A stretch of 64,000 bases of DNA from Coriobacteriia bacterium (GCA_030655755.1 JAUSOQ010000028.1:1-64000); one strand, 5' to 3'. Shown: positions 36,574-45,851, counted from the stretch's first letter. Notes: a model not told the origin generated them from the sequence alone. Translations and numbers: made by a program.

Positions 36574-37233
36574 ATGTCGAAGACGTCTGTCTACATCATC
36601 GATGATCACGAACTCGTCCGCTACGGTCTCAGGACGGCGATCGAGGCGGACGGAGACATGGTAGTCGTCGGTGAGGCGGCGTCGGGCGAGGAGGCGCTGG
36701 ATGCGTTGCTGGAAGTCCGCCCCGAACTCGTGCTCCTCGACATGCGGATGCCGGGAATTGGTGGCGTAGAGACATGCAGGCGACTACTGGACCGCGACCC
36801 GACGATGCGGGTGGTCGTGCTGACAAGCTACGATGACGATGACGAGGTCTTTGGCGTGCTCACTGCGGGTGCCGTCGGCTATCTGATGAAGGATACGAGC
36901 GCCGAGTCTCTGCTCCAGTCCCTGCGTGGCGTGGCTGACGGTCAGACGGTCTTGGACTCGGCCGTGGCCCGACGTGTCATCGACGCCGGGGGGGTGCCGG
37001 CTGACGTGGCTGACGTGCCGGCGCTCTCTGCACGCGAGATGGACGTGCTCGCACTGATGGCGCGGGGATGCAACAACCGGTGCATCGCACAAGAACTCTG
37101 GATCTCAGAGCCCACGGTGAAGTCACACGTCAGCCACATTCTGCGCAAGCTTCATACGCGCGATCGCACCCAGGCCGTGGTCGAAGCGATCAGACTGCAT
37201 CTTGTGGACGTGCCGTCCAACGACATCGGGTAG
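36574..37233 (+). CDS. NarL/FixJ-family response regulator
   Basis: This 219-residue regulator has a receiver domain with acidic pocket IDDHE, phospho-acceptor aspartate in LVLLDMRMPG and the K in LMKDTS. A LuxR-type helix-turn-helix follows (LSAREMDVLALMARGCNNRCIAQELWISEPTVKSHV in part). It pairs with the upstream histidine kinase. Repeated TCATACCA motifs in the intergenic region before the pilin gene are candidate binding sites. Confidence 0.9.
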   Translation: MSKTSVYIIDDHELVRYGLRTAIEADGDMVVVGEAASGEEALDALLEVRPELVLLDMRMPGIGGVETCRRLLDRDPTMRVVVLTSYDDDDEVFGVLTAGAVGYLMKDTSAESLLQSLRGVADGQTVLDSAVARRVIDAGGVPADVADVPALSAREMDVLALMARGCNNRCIAQELWISEPTVKSHVSHILRKLHTRDRTQAVVEAIRLHLVDVPSNDIG

Positions 37234-37259
37234 CACTCATCCCATAGGCCGACCGCGTT

Positions 37260-37278
37260 TCATACCACGCTCATACCA
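37260..37278. repeat. tandem TCATACCA motifs upstream of the pilin gene
   Basis: TCATACCA occurs at 37260-37267 and 37271-37278, one helical turn (11 bases) apart, with a further GTACCCTCAT nearby. The spacing suits a NarL-type dimer or tandem binding by the regulator encoded just upstream. This is inference. Confidence 0.4.
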
Positions 37279-37357
37279 TGGGAGCATGTACCCTCATCCC
37301 CGCTCCGGGCATCCAAAGCACATGGGCTAGCGAGTCGATGGGAGGGGGTGTCTCGAA

Positions 37358-37537
37358 ATGCTACTCAAATGGTATGTGAAAGCCACGACATTGGCCGTTA
37401 GTGACGAAGGTGCTACGGCCGTTGAGTACGGCATCATGGTTGCTGGTATCGCGGTTGTTATCATGGCGACGGTGTGGCTGCTCGGCGGGGAAATCAAGAC
37501 GCTGTTCGAAACGGTGATCACCAAGCTTAAAGGTTAA
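37358..37537 (+). CDS. flp: Flp/Fap-type pilin
   Basis: This small gene encodes 59 residues. The product has a short positively charged leader, then DEGATAVEYGIMVAGIAVVIMATVWLLGG, where the E in AVEYG is the conserved glutamate after the prepilin cleavage region, followed by a single hydrophobic helix and a short tail. This is the type IVb pilin of Tad systems. A GGAGGGGG ribosome binding site precedes the ATG. A strong hairpin separates it from the assembly genes, which would allow much higher pilin expression. No prepilin peptidase is seen in the window. Confidence 0.9.
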   Translation: MLLKWYVKATTLAVSDEGATAVEYGIMVAGIAVVIMATVWLLGGEIKTLFETVITKLKG

Positions 37538-37559
37538 CAGTCTCCGAGTGAACCGATGA

Positions 37560-37591
37560 TTGCATGGGCCCGGCTCGCCGGGCCCATGCAA
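37560..37591 (+). terminator. strong hairpin between pilin and tadE (attenuator or mRNA stabiliser)
   Basis: Bases 37560-37574 are exactly complementary to 37577-37591, giving a stem of up to 15 pairs rich in G-C. No T-run follows, so full termination is doubtful. Partial termination or 3'-end protection of the pilin message is more likely. Confidence 0.6.
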
Positions 37592-37629
37592 GCTCCAAGC
37601 AAAGCCAAGACAGCGAGAGCGAGGGGCCG

Positions 37630-38061
37630 GTGTCAATCTCAAGACGACATACTCCGTCTGATGAGGGCGCAGCGGCGGTCGAGTTTGCGCTCGTCGCTAT
37701 GATCCTCGTGATGCTGCTCGTCGGCATCATCCAGTTCGGCTACCTGTTCTACCAGTGGAACGAGATCACCCATGCGGCCCGCGAGGGTGCGCGTTGGTCA
37801 GCGCTTGAGTATCCGGGTGGTTTGGTCACAATACCCGATACGGTCCGCTACAAGGTGGCGCAGGCGGCGCCGGGCATGGAGCTGACGGATGCCGATATCG
37901 CGGTGTCTCCCGAGGCGCCGTCGATCGAGGATGTGGGCGACCCCGCGACGGTCACCGTTACGCGCGCGGTACCGATCTTCACGCCGTTGATGCAGTCGAT
38001 CTTTGGAACCGCCGACAACACGTTCGTGTTGCACAGTACCGCAACACTAAGGATCGAGTGA
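37630..38061 (+). CDS. tadE: TadE-like pseudopilin
   Basis: The 143-residue protein begins with a short leader and DEGAAAVEFALVAMILVMLLVGIIQFGYLFYQW, the classic TadE pseudopilin helix with its glutamate, followed by EITHAAREGARWSA and a small beta-rich domain. A GTG at 37630 after GAGGGG is chosen; the longer frame from 37564 would read through the hairpin. It is part of the Tad pilus assembly operon and overlaps the next gene by four bases. Confidence 0.85.
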   Translation: MSISRRHTPSDEGAAAVEFALVAMILVMLLVGIIQFGYLFYQWNEITHAAREGARWSALEYPGGLVTIPDTVRYKVAQAAPGMELTDADIAVSPEAPSIEDVGDPATVTVTRAVPIFTPLMQSIFGTADNTFVLHSTATLRIE

Positions 38062-39692
38062 GTATTATGTCTCATTTCCTGAGAGATGATGAGGGAGCGA
38101 CGATCGTCACGGTCGCCATCATGATGGTCGTACTCATTCTGTTCACGGCCCTCGCCGTGGATGTCGGGTATGCGTACACCGTGAGGCGTCAGTTGCAGAC
38201 AGCGGCCGACGCCGCCGCTCTTGCAGGATGTCGTGTGCTTGCTGACGGCGGCAGTGAGCCCGAGGTGCTGGCCGAGGCCGAGGCCTACGCCGCGAACAAT
38301 GCGTCCAGGCCCGGCGACGACCTCTATGTCGTGGATGGGACTCCGGAGACCGAGGTCGGCATCGACTTCGTACAGGTGACCGTTGCGAAAGACGCGCCGC
38401 TGTTCTTCGGTAGGATATTGGGCTCCAACTCGTGGCTGGTGCGAACGAGTGCGCGTGCCCAGATCGTCTATCTAACCGGCAGCAAGGGCCTCGTTCCCTG
38501 GGGAGTTCCCATCATAAGCGCCAACAAGGTCAAGGTCGCGATCGCCGGTGGTCCGGAGATCGATCTGGTCGATAAAGGCTCCGGCCTCTGGGAGAAGTCC
38601 CTCTCAGTTCCCGGTGTTGCCGCGCAAAGCGGCTACCCGCTGGATGTCATCGTCTACAACAGCCAGACGGCATATCCGGACGGGACTACCGATCCTGCGT
38701 ACGTGGATGGCGTCCCAGAGCCCCTGCGGCCTGCCGCTACAATCTTCGTTCCGCCGCTAGGCTGCCCCATTCACGAGGTTTCTCTCGACCAGTCTGTCGT
38801 AACCGCCGGTCAGGACTCGTGGGTCGAGCTTGAAGTGAGTGCTGACAGTCAGCCTACGGTCAGATTCGACGGCAAGAACTTCGACATGAGTGGAGGCGGT
38901 GCTCCCGGACTCTGGATCCTTTCACTCGCGGTACCCGAATCGGAGGGCACAATCGCGTCATATCCGATGGACGTGACCGCAGATGGCTATAAGGTCAGTT
39001 CTGCAGCCGTCCTCCTCGTCAGGCGCTCGACGTACCCTGTGCTTGACGTCTCTGTGAGCGGCTACGACGGGACCCCCGGTGACCTTGTGACGGTCTCGGT
39101 ACAACTTCACGACTACACATACGGGGAGCGCTGCGAGTTGAGGGTCAATGGCGGCGGAGGCGAAGTCGGGAACTTTTGTGCGCTGGATCTGTCTGCCATC
39201 TATAGCCCGCCCAAGTGGAGGAACCCTCAGGACGCCCCCGCCGAGTATGATGTGACTTCCGTTTCTGGCTACGTTCCGCCGCCGTACTACTACTATCTGG
39301 AGAACCAGTTCCCGTTCGTGATCGAAATAGGCGACACGATCTGGACCCTGACGGGTGTCCTGTCCGGTCCGTCAACCGAGAAGGCGCTAGAGGTGCGCTT
39401 CGGTGACGACGTCCGGACGTGGGAGCAGTACCTTGCAGCAGTTGAAGCAGGCAACTTGGGTTCGCGCAGAATCGTATTTGTGCCCGTTCTCGAGAAGATG
39501 CAGTACGTGACGGGGACAACGCCGCTTCGGGTAGTGAATCTCGCGTCGTTTTATGTTGAGCCTGAGTCCGACATCAAGGGAAACGACATCGTCGGACGTT
39601 TCCTGGAGTACGTTATCCCGTCCGACGCGATATCTGAGACACCCATCGAGGGTCTGAACATTCGAACGGTCCGACTCGTACCTCCGCAGTAA
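38058..39692 (+). CDS. TadG-like pilus-associated protein
   Basis: This 544-residue protein has an N-terminal Tad domain: DEGATIVTVAIMMVVLILFTALAVDVG followed by QTAADAAALAG, as in TadG and related minor components. The long external part contains repeated Ig-like segments (for example CPIHEVSLDQSVVTAGQDSW and YPVLDVSVSGYDGTPGDLV), which may act in adhesion or as a shaft component. It lacks the von Willebrand domain usual in long TadG proteins; that domain is fused to TadB here instead. The GTG overlaps the tadE stop; an ATG at 38067 is also possible. Confidence 0.75.
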   Translation: MSIMSHFLRDDEGATIVTVAIMMVVLILFTALAVDVGYAYTVRRQLQTAADAAALAGCRVLADGGSEPEVLAEAEAYAANNASRPGDDLYVVDGTPETEVGIDFVQVTVAKDAPLFFGRILGSNSWLVRTSARAQIVYLTGSKGLVPWGVPIISANKVKVAIAGGPEIDLVDKGSGLWEKSLSVPGVAAQSGYPLDVIVYNSQTAYPDGTTDPAYVDGVPEPLRPAATIFVPPLGCPIHEVSLDQSVVTAGQDSWVELEVSADSQPTVRFDGKNFDMSGGGAPGLWILSLAVPESEGTIASYPMDVTADGYKVSSAAVLLVRRSTYPVLDVSVSGYDGTPGDLVTVSVQLHDYTYGERCELRVNGGGGEVGNFCALDLSAIYSPPKWRNPQDAPAEYDVTSVSGYVPPPYYYYLENQFPFVIEIGDTIWTLTGVLSGPSTEKALEVRFGDDVRTWEQYLAAVEAGNLGSRRIVFVPVLEKMQYVTGTTPLRVVNLASFYVEPESDIKGNDIVGRFLEYVIPSDAISETPIEGLNIRTVRLVPPQ

Positions 39693-39717
39693 CGATGCGA
39701 CACGAAGGGATGGCGTG

Positions 39718-40485
39718 ATGAAGTCCAGACTGCTGATTCTCGTGGCAGCCATACTCCTCGGTGTGACCGCCGCGTTCATGACGGTTCGCTACCTGGATGA
39801 CGCTACTGCGCGTCTGAATGCCGACGCAGAACCCGTTCAGGTGATGGTGGCGACGCAGGATGTCCCGCGTGGCATGACTGCGGAGGAGATGCTCGCCAAA
39901 GGCTACGCTACGCTCGAGGAGGTCCCCAGGCGCTACGTTGCAGACGGGGCGGTCTCCGCGATGAGTACGATCGAAGGCAAGGTGCTCGCCACCTCTCTCA
40001 GCAGCGGCGAGCAACTGACGATGGCGAGATTCCGCTATCCGAGCGCCATAGGTCTCTCCTACAGCATCCCTGAGGGCTTTGTTGCTATGTCGATCTCGGC
40101 AAACGACGTCAAGTGTGTGGGGGGGATGTTAAAGCCGGGCGATTTCGTGCTTGTCGTGGTCACCTTGGAGCCCGGTCCTGCCGAAGAGGGCGCCGAGACC
40201 CAGATACTGCTGTCGAAGGTCAGAGTACTGGCCGTGGGTGTGCAGACCGAGGTGGAGCCTGCACCTGCCACGTCGCAAGAGTCTCAGACGACAGGACTCG
40301 TCGGCAGTACGGAACCTGAGCAGAGAGCCACTGCGGTCACGATCACGCTTGCGCTGTCACCGGCCGATGTTGAGAAGCTTGTATTCGCGGAAGAGCAAGG
40401 TTCCGTGCGGCTGGCACTGTTGCCAGCCACGGCGACCGATGTGCCGGTAACGACAGGCCGCACGCTACAGTCGATCTTCGAGTAG
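39718..40485 (+). CDS. cpaB: Flp pilus assembly protein CpaB/RcpC
   Basis: The 255-residue protein has one N-terminal membrane helix (LLILVAAILLGVTAAFMTV), then an SAF domain (VMVATQDVPRGMTAEEMLAKGYATLEEVP) and the RcpC/CpaB C-terminal domain (VGGMLKPGDFVLVVVTL). In Gram-negative bacteria it links to the secretin; in a monoderm it would sit in the cell-wall space. The ATG at 39718 follows AAGGGA. It is in the middle of the Tad operon. Confidence 0.85.
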   Translation: MKSRLLILVAAILLGVTAAFMTVRYLDDATARLNADAEPVQVMVATQDVPRGMTAEEMLAKGYATLEEVPRRYVADGAVSAMSTIEGKVLATSLSSGEQLTMARFRYPSAIGLSYSIPEGFVAMSISANDVKCVGGMLKPGDFVLVVVTLEPGPAEEGAETQILLSKVRVLAVGVQTEVEPAPATSQESQTTGLVGSTEPEQRATAVTITLALSPADVEKLVFAEEQGSVRLALLPATATDVPVTTGRTLQSIFE

Positions 40486-40488
40486 GCG

Positions 40489-41655
40489 ATGACGATGAGC
40501 CTCATACTCGTCGTGGATTCGGACGCAAGCTTCTGCCGAAGAGTGCGTGCCGCGGCCGAAGGCGCCGACAGTGTCCGAGTGGAAGAAGTGCGGACGCTGG
40601 CTGACGCTTCGGTGCTCATGGGGTTACGGGAGCCACAGGTTCTGCTCATTGGGCCGAGCGTTTCCGCAGATGAGGCTCTGGACTTCAGCGAGGGTATGTC
40701 GACTGAGCGCCCGTCGGTGGCGATCGTGATGGTCGCTGCTGAGGTCACGACCGACGTGCTCCGACGTGCGATGCGCCTCGGCGTCCATGACGTGATCCCG
40801 GCGGATAAGCCGTGGAGCGAGATTGTGGACGCGCTGCTTGGTGTGCTTGCCGGTACCGCCGATCAGCGTCGCGAGGAGAAGCCCACGGCAGAAGAGACCG
40901 GCGTCGCCGGTCGCGTCGTCACGGTGTTCAGCACGAAGGGCGGGGTAGGGAAGTCCGTCATCGCGTGCAACGTGGCTGCGGCTCTTGCTCGTATGGGATC
41001 CAATGTCGTTCTCGTGGATCTTGATCTTCAGTTCGGCGATGCCGGCATCATGCTTGACCTCAAACCCGAGCGCACGATCTTCGACGCCGTTCAGAACTAC
41101 GACCGGCTGGACGCGGAGATGCTGCGTGGATACCTTGTGCCGCACAGCTCCGGTCTTCGAGTCCTGCTCGCACCGGTGCATCCTGAAGATGCGGACGCGA
41201 TCACTGTTGGAAGGATCGGGACGATCCTCCGTATGCTTCGTGATATCGCCGACATCGTCGTCGTGGATACGGCGGCGACCTTCGACGAGGTCGTGCTCGC
41301 AGCGATCGATGCAAGCGACGCGATCTACGCGGTGGCCACGATGGACGTGGCAAGCATCAAGAACACCAGGGTGTCGCTGCAGAAGCTGAAGCAGCTTGGC
41401 TACGACGAGGGACGCACGAGACTCGTGATGAACAGAGCCGACAGCAAAGTGTGGCTTGACGCGGGAGAGGTGGAGCACAGCATCGACGCTGAGTTGGTCG
41501 CCAAGGTCCCGAGCGATCGGCTTGTGCCGCGGTCGGTCAACCGTGGCGTGCCCGTCGTCATCGATTCCCCGCGTTCAGCAGTGGCGCGCAGTCTCGTCGA
41601 TCTGGCAAAAAAAATCAGCATGTCCGAAGGCGAGGTGACACACAGTGTCGCTTAA
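40489..41655 (+). CDS. cpaE: CpaE/TadZ-like ATPase
   Basis: The 388-residue protein has an N-terminal receiver-like domain (LILVVDSDASFCRRVR, to about residue 125) and a ParA/MinD-type ATPase with deviant Walker A FSTKGGVGKSVIACN. TadZ proteins place the pilus machine in the cell. The end overlaps the start of the TadA ATPase gene by 11 bases, showing tight coupling. Confidence 0.85.
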   Translation: MTMSLILVVDSDASFCRRVRAAAEGADSVRVEEVRTLADASVLMGLREPQVLLIGPSVSADEALDFSEGMSTERPSVAIVMVAAEVTTDVLRRAMRLGVHDVIPADKPWSEIVDALLGVLAGTADQRREEKPTAEETGVAGRVVTVFSTKGGVGKSVIACNVAAALARMGSNVVLVDLDLQFGDAGIMLDLKPERTIFDAVQNYDRLDAEMLRGYLVPHSSGLRVLLAPVHPEDADAITVGRIGTILRMLRDIADIVVVDTAATFDEVVLAAIDASDAIYAVATMDVASIKNTRVSLQKLKQLGYDEGRTRLVMNRADSKVWLDAGEVEHSIDAELVAKVPSDRLVPRSVNRGVPVVIDSPRSAVARSLVDLAKKISMSEGEVTHSVA

Positions 41656-43003
41656 AGATCGACTCAACGATGTGGCCGAGACGGTTGCATTGCGGGAAGT
41701 CCCCACGAGCTCTTCCGTGTCCCGCACCGGCAAGGACGCCATCAAGCGCAATCTGCACTACCTATTGATCGAGGAGATGGGCACGGAGCTCGCGACAGCC
41801 ACGGACGAGGAGGCGACCAGACGCTCGCTGGAGCGGAAACTGCAGGAGTTCCTTGGTCAGGAGAGCACGCCCCTGTCCACCGCGGACCGGCGCGAGATCG
41901 CCACTGATGTGCTGGACAATATACTCGGCTACGGGCCGATCCAGTCGTTGCTCGAGGATCCCGAGATCACCGAGATCATGGTCAACAACCCTACGACGGT
42001 CTACATCGAACGGCGCGGACGGCTCCATCTTACCGACCGGCGCTTCATCGACGAGGCGCACCTGCTGCGCATCATCGACAAGATCGTTGCCCAGGTCGGC
42101 CGACGGATCGACGAGTCCTCGCCGATGGTCGATGCTCGCCTGCCCGACGGATCAAGGGTGAACGCCGTCATCCATCCGCTCGCCATCAACGGTCCGATGC
42201 TCACCGTGCGCAAGTTCTCGCGCGAGCCGTATACGGTCGATGACCTCATCGGCTTCGGGACACTTGACCAACGACTGGCGGCGTTCATTGAGGCCGGCGT
42301 TCGCGGGAAGCTCAATGTTCTGATCTCCGGCGGAACCGGTACAGGAAAGACTACACTGCTCAACGTGGTATCGGCGTTCATTCCCGATGACGAACGCATC
42401 GTCACGATCGAAGACGCGGCCGAGTTGCGCCTGAGCCAAAGCCACGTGCTGCGTCTCGAATCGCGTCCGCCCAACATCGAGGGAAAAGGCCAGGTGAAGA
42501 TACGAGACCTGGTGCGGAACTCCCTGCGTATGCGTCCTGACAGGATCATCGTAGGCGAGGTGCGAGGCGCCGAGGCGCTCGACATGCTGCAGGCGATGAA
42601 CACGGGTCACGAAGGATCGCTCTCGACGGTCCATGCCAACTCCCCGCGCGATTCGTTGTCGCGTCTCGAGACGATGGTTCTCATGGGTGGATTCGACCTG
42701 CCCGTTCGGGCGGTGCGGGAGCAAGTGGCGTCCGCACTGGACATGGTCATCCAACTGGCGCGGCTGCGCGATGGTTCAAGGCGTGTCGTGCAGGTGGCGG
42801 AGATCGATGGCATGGAAGGCGACACCATCGTGATGCAGGACCTCTTCTACTATGACCATTCCATGGGGATAGACGAGCACGGCGTTTCACGCGGTCGTCT
42901 CAAGAGCACCGGACTGCGCCCGAAGTTCATGGAGCGCCTTGAGGACTTCGGAATACAGGTGCCGGCCGAGGTATTCGCTTTCGAGCCTCCGGCCCGGCGG
43001 TGA
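41645..43003 (+). CDS. cpaF: Tad pilus assembly ATPase TadA/CpaF
   Basis: This 452-residue secretion-type ATPase powers pilin polymerisation. Walker A is ISGGTGTGKTTLLN, the Asp box and Walker B region include IVGEVRGAEALDML, and the His box is GHEGSLSTVHAN, all typical of CpaF. A GTG start is used. It should be a hexamer at the inner membrane face working with the TadB and TadC proteins encoded next. Confidence 0.93.
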   Translation: MSLKDRLNDVAETVALREVPTSSSVSRTGKDAIKRNLHYLLIEEMGTELATATDEEATRRSLERKLQEFLGQESTPLSTADRREIATDVLDNILGYGPIQSLLEDPEITEIMVNNPTTVYIERRGRLHLTDRRFIDEAHLLRIIDKIVAQVGRRIDESSPMVDARLPDGSRVNAVIHPLAINGPMLTVRKFSREPYTVDDLIGFGTLDQRLAAFIEAGVRGKLNVLISGGTGTGKTTLLNVVSAFIPDDERIVTIEDAAELRLSQSHVLRLESRPPNIEGKGQVKIRDLVRNSLRMRPDRIIVGEVRGAEALDMLQAMNTGHEGSLSTVHANSPRDSLSRLETMVLMGGFDLPVRAVREQVASALDMVIQLARLRDGSRRVVQVAEIDGMEGDTIVMQDLFYYDHSMGIDEHGVSRGRLKSTGLRPKFMERLEDFGIQVPAEVFAFEPPARR

Positions 43004-43007
43004 GACC

Positions 43008-44918
43008 ATGAAGAGCGTGTTGAGAGTCTTACTGGCAGTCGCGTTGGTGTTGGTGATCGCGACACCGGCGCTTGCGCAGCAGTCTTCCGCGCTCGCTGTT
43101 GACATGCTGGATACGGATGCGTATCCGGAGGTTACTCTCGCGGTCACGCTGCCCGCCGATATGCTTGGAACGCAGGCGGGAGCGCCGACCTTCACGGTCG
43201 CCGAGAACGGCTCCTCAGTGGAAGTCATCTCGGTTGTGGCCGAGTCCGCCGAGTATCGTCCGCAAGACGTGGTGCTGCTGATCGACACGAGCGGGAGTAT
43301 GCAGGGTGCGCCCCTGCGGGACGCGAAGTCGGCGGCGGGCACGTTTCTGGAGAGCATGACGGGTGACGATCGCGTGGCTCTTGTGAGCTTCGCGTTTGCA
43401 CCGGAAGTCGTCTCAGGGTTCACGAGTGATCGTGCGGAGCTCCTCAAGGCGATCGAAGGCCTGAGCGCGGCGGGGGAGACCGCTGTGTATGACGCAATCG
43501 TGGCGGCCGCGAAGCTGGTCTCGGACACCGACCGGCACGTGACGTTCGTGCTGCTCTCCGACGGTGGTGACACGGTGAGCATCAACTCCCTCGACAGCGC
43601 AGTGGCTGCGGTGAGAGCTACCGGTGTTCCCGTATTCGCCGTCGCGCTCGAATCAGGCGAGTGGGACCCGCAAGCGCTGCAGCTGCTCGCCTCGGCATCA
43701 AGCGGACGCTACCTCGGCGTCGCCGACTCGACCGAGCTGACCTCGTTGTACCGTGGCATTGCCACCGAACTCCGAAGCCGGTACCTCGTCACCTACCGGA
43801 GTCTCGGCCCCAACACGAAGGACCTTGAAGTCTCGGTGAGCGCGCAACTTGACGGAGCATCCGTCGACGGCGACGTCGTGTTCAAAAATCCGCTGTATGC
43901 CAGCGTTGACAGGACGGAAGCGCCGCAGCTCTTGGTTCCTCGGCCGCCGCCATGGCGTTCGACGCTGGTGGTAGCCCTCACCTTCCTGGCGATGACAGGC
44001 TTCGCCTGGTCCGTCGGGGCGATGCTCGTTCGTCCGGCCGTGCGCCTGGACAGGGTCAAGTTCTACGACCAGACACACTCGTCCACGGTGGCGAGCGATG
44101 AGAGCCCGGGGACAACAGGTTCGTTGCGTGCTCACATGCTTGATGCCGTCGGCTACGTCGCCGGCCGCCGGGGATTCACCAAGCTCCTGCACGGGAAGCT
44201 CGAGCAGGCCGACCTTCCGCTTCGTCCGGTCGAATACATCTACCTGCACCTGGTTCTTGTTCTTGCGGTCGGCCTTGTGATCGGCCTTGCCACAGCGTCG
44301 CTTGTCGCTGCCATCATCGCGGTACTTCTTACCGTGTTCGTGCCCATCCTCTTGCTGGAGAATGCGATAGGGCGTCGGCGCAGGCGGTTCGAGGAACAGC
44401 TTCCTGAGTTGCTCAACCTCGTCGCAGGGTCTCTGCGTGCCGGGTGGGGGCTGCTGCAAGCGGTGGGGCTGGTGGTCGAGCAGATGGCAGCGCCTGCATC
44501 TGTCGAGTTCCGTCGCATCCAGACCGAAGCGCGTCTGGGTCTGTCGGTCGAAGAAGCGCTCGAGGGGATGGCCGAGCGGCTCCAGAGCGATGACTTCCGT
44601 TGGACGGTGGCCGCCATCAACATCCAGCGCGAAGTCGGCGGTAACCTGGCAGAGGTGCTGGATATCGTGGCCGCCACGATGCGCGATCGTGCTGAGCTGA
44701 AGCGTCACATCCACGCACTCACGGCCGAGGGACGTCTTTCGGGGATGATCCTCATCCTGCTTCCCATCGTGGAACTGGGCCTCCTTCTGCTCGTGAACCC
44801 CACGTACATGGCGGGCATGTTCACACACCCGTTCGGATGGTTCTTGGCGTTTTCCGGTATCGCGCTGTTGATCGTCGGTGCCGTCTGGCTCCGACGTGCG
44901 ATGGCAGTGGAGGTGTAG
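43008..44918 (+). CDS. tadB: von Willebrand A domain fused to TadB-like type II secretion F protein
   Basis: The 636-residue protein has a signal peptide (VLRVLLAVALVLVIATPALAQ) and an external von Willebrand A domain whose metal site D-x-S-x-S is in LLIDTSGSMQG. A membrane helix around residue 325 leads to a linker and a TadB platform domain with membrane helices (for example VEYIYLHLVLVLAVGLVIG) and the F-domain LLNLVAGSLRAGWGLLQAV. The ATG at 43008 precedes the signal peptide directly. The fusion ties a surface adhesion or assembly module to the pilus motor platform. An additional odd point is that TadG in this locus lacks the domain. Confidence 0.85.
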   Translation: MKSVLRVLLAVALVLVIATPALAQQSSALAVDMLDTDAYPEVTLAVTLPADMLGTQAGAPTFTVAENGSSVEVISVVAESAEYRPQDVVLLIDTSGSMQGAPLRDAKSAAGTFLESMTGDDRVALVSFAFAPEVVSGFTSDRAELLKAIEGLSAAGETAVYDAIVAAAKLVSDTDRHVTFVLLSDGGDTVSINSLDSAVAAVRATGVPVFAVALESGEWDPQALQLLASASSGRYLGVADSTELTSLYRGIATELRSRYLVTYRSLGPNTKDLEVSVSAQLDGASVDGDVVFKNPLYASVDRTEAPQLLVPRPPPWRSTLVVALTFLAMTGFAWSVGAMLVRPAVRLDRVKFYDQTHSSTVASDESPGTTGSLRAHMLDAVGYVAGRRGFTKLLHGKLEQADLPLRPVEYIYLHLVLVLAVGLVIGLATASLVAAIIAVLLTVFVPILLLENAIGRRRRRFEEQLPELLNLVAGSLRAGWGLLQAVGLVVEQMAAPASVEFRRIQTEARLGLSVEEALEGMAERLQSDDFRWTVAAINIQREVGGNLAEVLDIVAATMRDRAELKRHIHALTAEGRLSGMILILLPIVELGLLLLVNPTYMAGMFTHPFGWFLAFSGIALLIVGAVWLRRAMAVEV

Positions 44919-44921
44919 CGC

Positions 44922-45851
44922 GTGGCTATTGTGGCGGTGGTGATCGCGGGGGTCTCGGTAGCACTGTTCGTCTATGCCGGGTTGAGCCTGTTCGCTCCTG
45001 AAGAGCGGCGGGTCAAGCGCAGGCTTGCGGGTTTGAGCGACTACGAGATCGAACAGGCGGCTGCGGCCGAACCGTTGCTTCAGCCGTTTTCCGCTCGGGT
45101 GATCGCGCCTACGGCCGGTTCGATCGCAAACGTCGTGCGACGTCTGAGCCCGACCGGCTACAGCGAGCGTATGCGCGGCCGTCTGACTCGTGCGGGACAT
45201 CCCGCCGGCATGAGCGTGGAGGCGCTGCTTGCCCTCAAGGTCGTGGGCGCCGTCTCTGCGGGCGCCATCTGTCTGGGGGTCATGCTCTTGATGGCGTCCA
45301 GCCAGGCGGGTCTGGTGGTTTTCGTTCTCGCCGCCACGGTCGTGGGATTCTTCATCCCCGAACTCTGGCTCAGAAACGTCGAGTCCAAGCGCAAGACGGC
45401 GATTCGCAGGGCGTTGCCCGACATGCTGGACATGTTGACGATCAGCGTCGAGGCAGGTCTGGGCTTCGATGCTGCTGTGGCCAAGCTCGTATCGAACAGC
45501 ACGGGGCCGCTTGCCGAGGAGTTCGCGCACATGCTGCAAGAGATCCAGGCGGGCATTTCGCGATCGGAGGCGTTCCGTCACCTTTCGACTCGCACCGACG
45601 TACCGGAGGTCTCCACGTTCGTGACGTCCATGGTACAGGCGGATGTGTTCGGCATCAGCGTCTCCGGCGTCTTGCGCTCTCAGGCCAAGGAGATGCGCAC
45701 GAAGCGGCGTCAATATGCCGAGGAAGCCGCTCAGAAAGCGCCGGTGAAGATCGTCTTCCCGCTTGTGCTATGCATCCTTCCGGCCACGTTGATCGTCATT
45801 CTTGGCCCCGCCATCGTGTCCATCGGCCAGGCGTTCGGCCTCATTGAGTGA
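44922..45851 (+). CDS. tadC: TadC-like type II secretion F protein
   Basis: The 309-residue protein has membrane helices at both ends and in the middle, and a T2SSF domain with LPDMLDMLTISVEAGLGFDAAVAKL and FRHLSTRTDVPEVSTFVTSMVQADVFG, typical of TadC. It pairs with TadB as the platform for the CpaF ATPase. It starts with GTG three bases after the tadB stop and closes the Tad operon. Confidence 0.9.
   Translation: MAIVAVVIAGVSVALFVYAGLSLFAPEERRVKRRLAGLSDYEIEQAAAAEPLLQPFSARVIAPTAGSIANVVRRLSPTGYSERMRGRLTRAGHPAGMSVEALLALKVVGAVSAGAICLGVMLLMASSQAGLVVFVLAATVVGFFIPELWLRNVESKRKTAIRRALPDMLDMLTISVEAGLGFDAAVAKLVSNSTGPLAEEFAHMLQEIQAGISRSEAFRHLSTRTDVPEVSTFVTSMVQADVFGISVSGVLRSQAKEMRTKRRQYAEEAAQKAPVKIVFPLVLCILPATLIVILGPAIVSIGQAFGLIE

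Noticed and set aside
37358-37591. Hairpin after the pilin as a normal Rho-independent terminator
   Set aside because: No T-run follows the stem, so I report it as an attenuator or stabiliser instead.
43698-45713. 671-codon frame antisense to the tadB-tadC genes
   Set aside because: Composition-driven shadow (Arg/His/Gln-rich) of two well-supported genes.
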